Source: Oceanobacter sp045430275 (GTDB taxonomy: Bacteria; Pseudomonadota; Gammaproteobacteria; Pseudomonadales; Oceanobacteraceae). From it: a stretch of DNA of 64,000 nucleotides. The stretch spans positions 72,457 to 136,456 of the forward strand of contig JAILXU010000011.1 in NCBI GenBank assembly GCA_045430275.1, written 5' to 3'. How positions within the stretch are numbered: position 1 is the stretch's first letter; each line of letters opens with the position of its first letter. Shown here piece after piece: positions 62,782 through 64,000 of the stretch. Both the position numbers and the translations under genes were made by a program. The notes under the pieces were generated by a model. The model made no database searches, was not told where the DNA came from, and saw only the letters and a program-made list of their open reading frames with translations.

Positions 62782-63846
62782 TCAAACGTGGTAATCGCCA
62801 CTCAGTTCAACCACGGCCTCAACAAAGACTCTGGCGTGCTCTGGGTCGACAAATTGATGAATACCATGGCCCAGATTGAAAATATGACCGCTACCCTGGC
62901 CATAACTGTCCAGAATGCGCTTGACCTCAGCACGAATGGTTTCGGGGGAAGCATAAAGCACAGATGGATCCATATTTCCTTGCAGGGCAACTCGATCGCC
63001 AACACGAGCACGGGCAGCACCAATATCTGTTGTCCAATCCAGACCCAGAGCATCCGCACCGGTATCGGCCATGGATTCCAGCCACTGACCACCACCCTTG
63101 GTGAACAGGATAACAGGCACTTTCTGACCGTCATGCTCTCGAATCAGTCCATCCACAATTTGCTTCATGTACTTGAGCGAGAACTCCTGATAAGCAACAT
63201 CACTCAGGCTACCGCCCCAGGTATCAAAGATCTGTACCGCCTGAGCACCGGCTCGAATCTGGGCATTCAGATAACCAATCACCGATTTCGCCAGGGTATC
63301 CAGCAACTGATGCATCACTTCCGGCGTGTTGTACATCATGGCTTTCACATGACGGAAGTCTTTTGACGAACCACCTTCAACCATGTAAGTCGCCAGCGTC
63401 CATGGGCTACCGGAGAAACCAATCAGAGGTACACGGCCATTCAATTCAGAGCGAATTGTACTAACGGCTTTCAGCACATAATCCAGGTCGGCCTCGGTAT
63501 TCACAACCGATAAAGCCTGTACATCCGCTTCCGTACGAACGATTTTGTTGAATTTTGGCCCTTCTCCTGCTTCGAAGTACAAACCCAAGCCCATAGCGTC
63601 AGGAATGGTCAGGATATCCGAGAACAGAATAGCCGCATCCAGCGGATAACGCTCCAGTGGCTGAATCGTCACCTCACAAGCCAGATCATGATTTTTGCAC
63701 AGCGACATAAAATCACCGGCCTGAGCGCGGGAAGCACGATATTCTGGCAGGTAGCGACCAGCCTGACGCATCATCCAAATGGGCGTGCGATCAACAGGTT
63801 GACGCATCAGGGCACGAAGAAAACGGTCGTTTTTGAGTTCAGACAT
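62782..63846 (-). CDS. hemE: Uroporphyrinogen decarboxylase
   Basis: This 354-residue enzyme converts uroporphyrinogen III to coproporphyrinogen III in heme synthesis. It has PIWMMRQAGRYLPEYRASR (substrate arginine loop), ILFSDILTIPDAMGLGLYFEAGEGPKF, GFSGSPWTLATYMVEGGSSKDF and FNLGHGIHQFVDPEHARVFVE. The ATG at 63846 gives the E. coli length; a TTG at 63864 is in frame. It is divergent in position from no gene and stands between mrpA and an edge gene. Confidence 0.97.
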   Translation of the reverse strand: MSELKNDRFLRALMRQPVDRTPIWMMRQAGRYLPEYRASRAQAGDFMSLCKNHDLACEVTIQPLERYPLDAAILFSDILTIPDAMGLGLYFEAGEGPKFNKIVRTEADVQALSVVNTEADLDYVLKAVSTIRSELNGRVPLIGFSGSPWTLATYMVEGGSSKDFRHVKAMMYNTPEVMHQLLDTLAKSVIGYLNAQIRAGAQAVQIFDTWGGSLSDVAYQEFSLKYMKQIVDGLIREHDGQKVPVILFTKGGGQWLESMADTGADALGLDWTTDIGAARARVGDRVALQGNMDPSVLYASPETIRAEVKRILDSYGQGSGHIFNLGHGIHQFVDPEHARVFVEAVVELSGDYHV

Positions 63847-63922
63847 GGATTGAGATTCCAACAAGACAAAGCGCTCATGATATCAAAAAAGTGGGAGTTG
63901 GCATTGACTGACGAGCAGACAT

Positions 63923-63946
63923 AAAAAAACCAGCACCGAGGTGCTA
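63923..63946 (-). terminator. Terminator of the gene entering from the right edge
   Basis: On the minus strand AGCAC-ctcg-GTGCT is followed by GGTTTTTTT. It lies just upstream of hemE and would end a transcript coming from the right. Confidence 0.6.
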
Positions 63947-63953
63947 ATGCCGA

Positions 63954-64000
63954 TCAGTTAAGGGCTTCCCAAAGCTGATCAGCTGCGAAAAAATCCAGTG
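63954..64000 (-). CDS. 3' end of an unidentified gene, cut by the window edge
   Basis: One minus-strand frame ends with TGA at 63954-63956 and reads LDFFAADQLWEALN before it. It is the only candidate with a plausible amphipathic C-terminus, and a terminator follows eight bases later. Another frame stays open to a TAG at 63944-63946, inside the hairpin. Too short to name. Confidence 0.3.
   Translation of the reverse strand, partial: LDFFAADQLWEALN

Noticed and set aside
1..64000. CRISPR arrays, tRNA or rRNA genes, prophage or insertion sequences
   Set aside because: No regularly spaced repeats, cloverleaf-like or rRNA-like segments, transposase, integrase or phage structural genes were seen by reading; a dedicated tRNA or repeat search was not possible.

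Overview
The window looks like a chromosomal segment of a marine-type gammaproteobacterium, probably Oceanospirillales/Pseudomonadales-like. The grounds are gene content and order: rplM-rpsI followed by petABC and sspAB, a leucine-catabolism cluster with methylcrotonyl-CoA carboxylase, RegB/RegA, an MrpA-B fused cation antiporter, GltS and an HAE1 RND pump. Most of it is moderately GC-rich; the gltS region is clearly AT-rich. I found no rRNA, tRNA, CRISPR array, transposase or phage gene. All assignments come from reading the sequence; no database search was run.

Layout. 1-5292: end of a leucine/isovalerate catabolic cluster (liuD 3' part, liuE), an AhpD-like protein and an acyl-CoA synthetase. 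5331-8620: a patch of orphans: a hypothetical gene bracketed by REP-like hairpins, yjdM, an HNH nuclease and two overlapping tiny genes, then an AEC transporter divergent from a LysR regulator (8721-9623). 9657-12659: a compact four-gene envelope cluster (DUF4266 lipoprotein, DUF3570 protein, TlpA-like thioredoxin, ApbE). 12701-17051: PhoD, succinate-semialdehyde dehydrogenase and a kinase-fold protein. 17089-23597 (minus strand): sspB, sspA, petC, petB, petA, rpsI, rplM, prfC. 23792-28716: yghU, an EamA exporter, then regB-gcdH-regA, with the dehydrogenase between the two halves of a redox two-component system. 28774-32210: a CbiM-like membrane protein, rimI, a HolD-position gene and leuA. 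32513-34204: etfBA. 34297-37081: a flavodoxin behind a Fur-box-like site, an SPFH protein and chrA. 37161-41505: a TonB-dependent receptor with its own histidine kinase and response regulator. 41701-44981: an S41 peptidase, an NmrA-like oxidoreductase and rsmE. 44997-47087: three tandem paralogous membrane proteins. 47346-50163: metY divergent from radA. 50293-56687: AT-rich gltS, a DUF6268 outer-membrane protein and an RND adaptor/pump pair. 56749-62564 (minus): a six-gene mrp operon. 62782-63846: hemE, with a truncated gene upstream at the edge.

Connections. LiuD/LiuE, GcdH and ETF belong to one flux: acyl-CoA dehydrogenases such as GcdH pass electrons to ETF, then to quinone and the bc1 complex encoded by petABC. 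RegB/RegA-type systems sense the state of that quinone pool, so a gcdH gene inside regBA may be functionally meaningful. The most promising little-described system is the DUF4266-DUF3570-TlpA-ApbE cluster: the DUF3570 protein carries a Ser-Gly-Ala-Thr motif resembling the site that ApbE enzymes flavinylate, which suggests a covalently flavinylated envelope protein with its own maturation enzymes.
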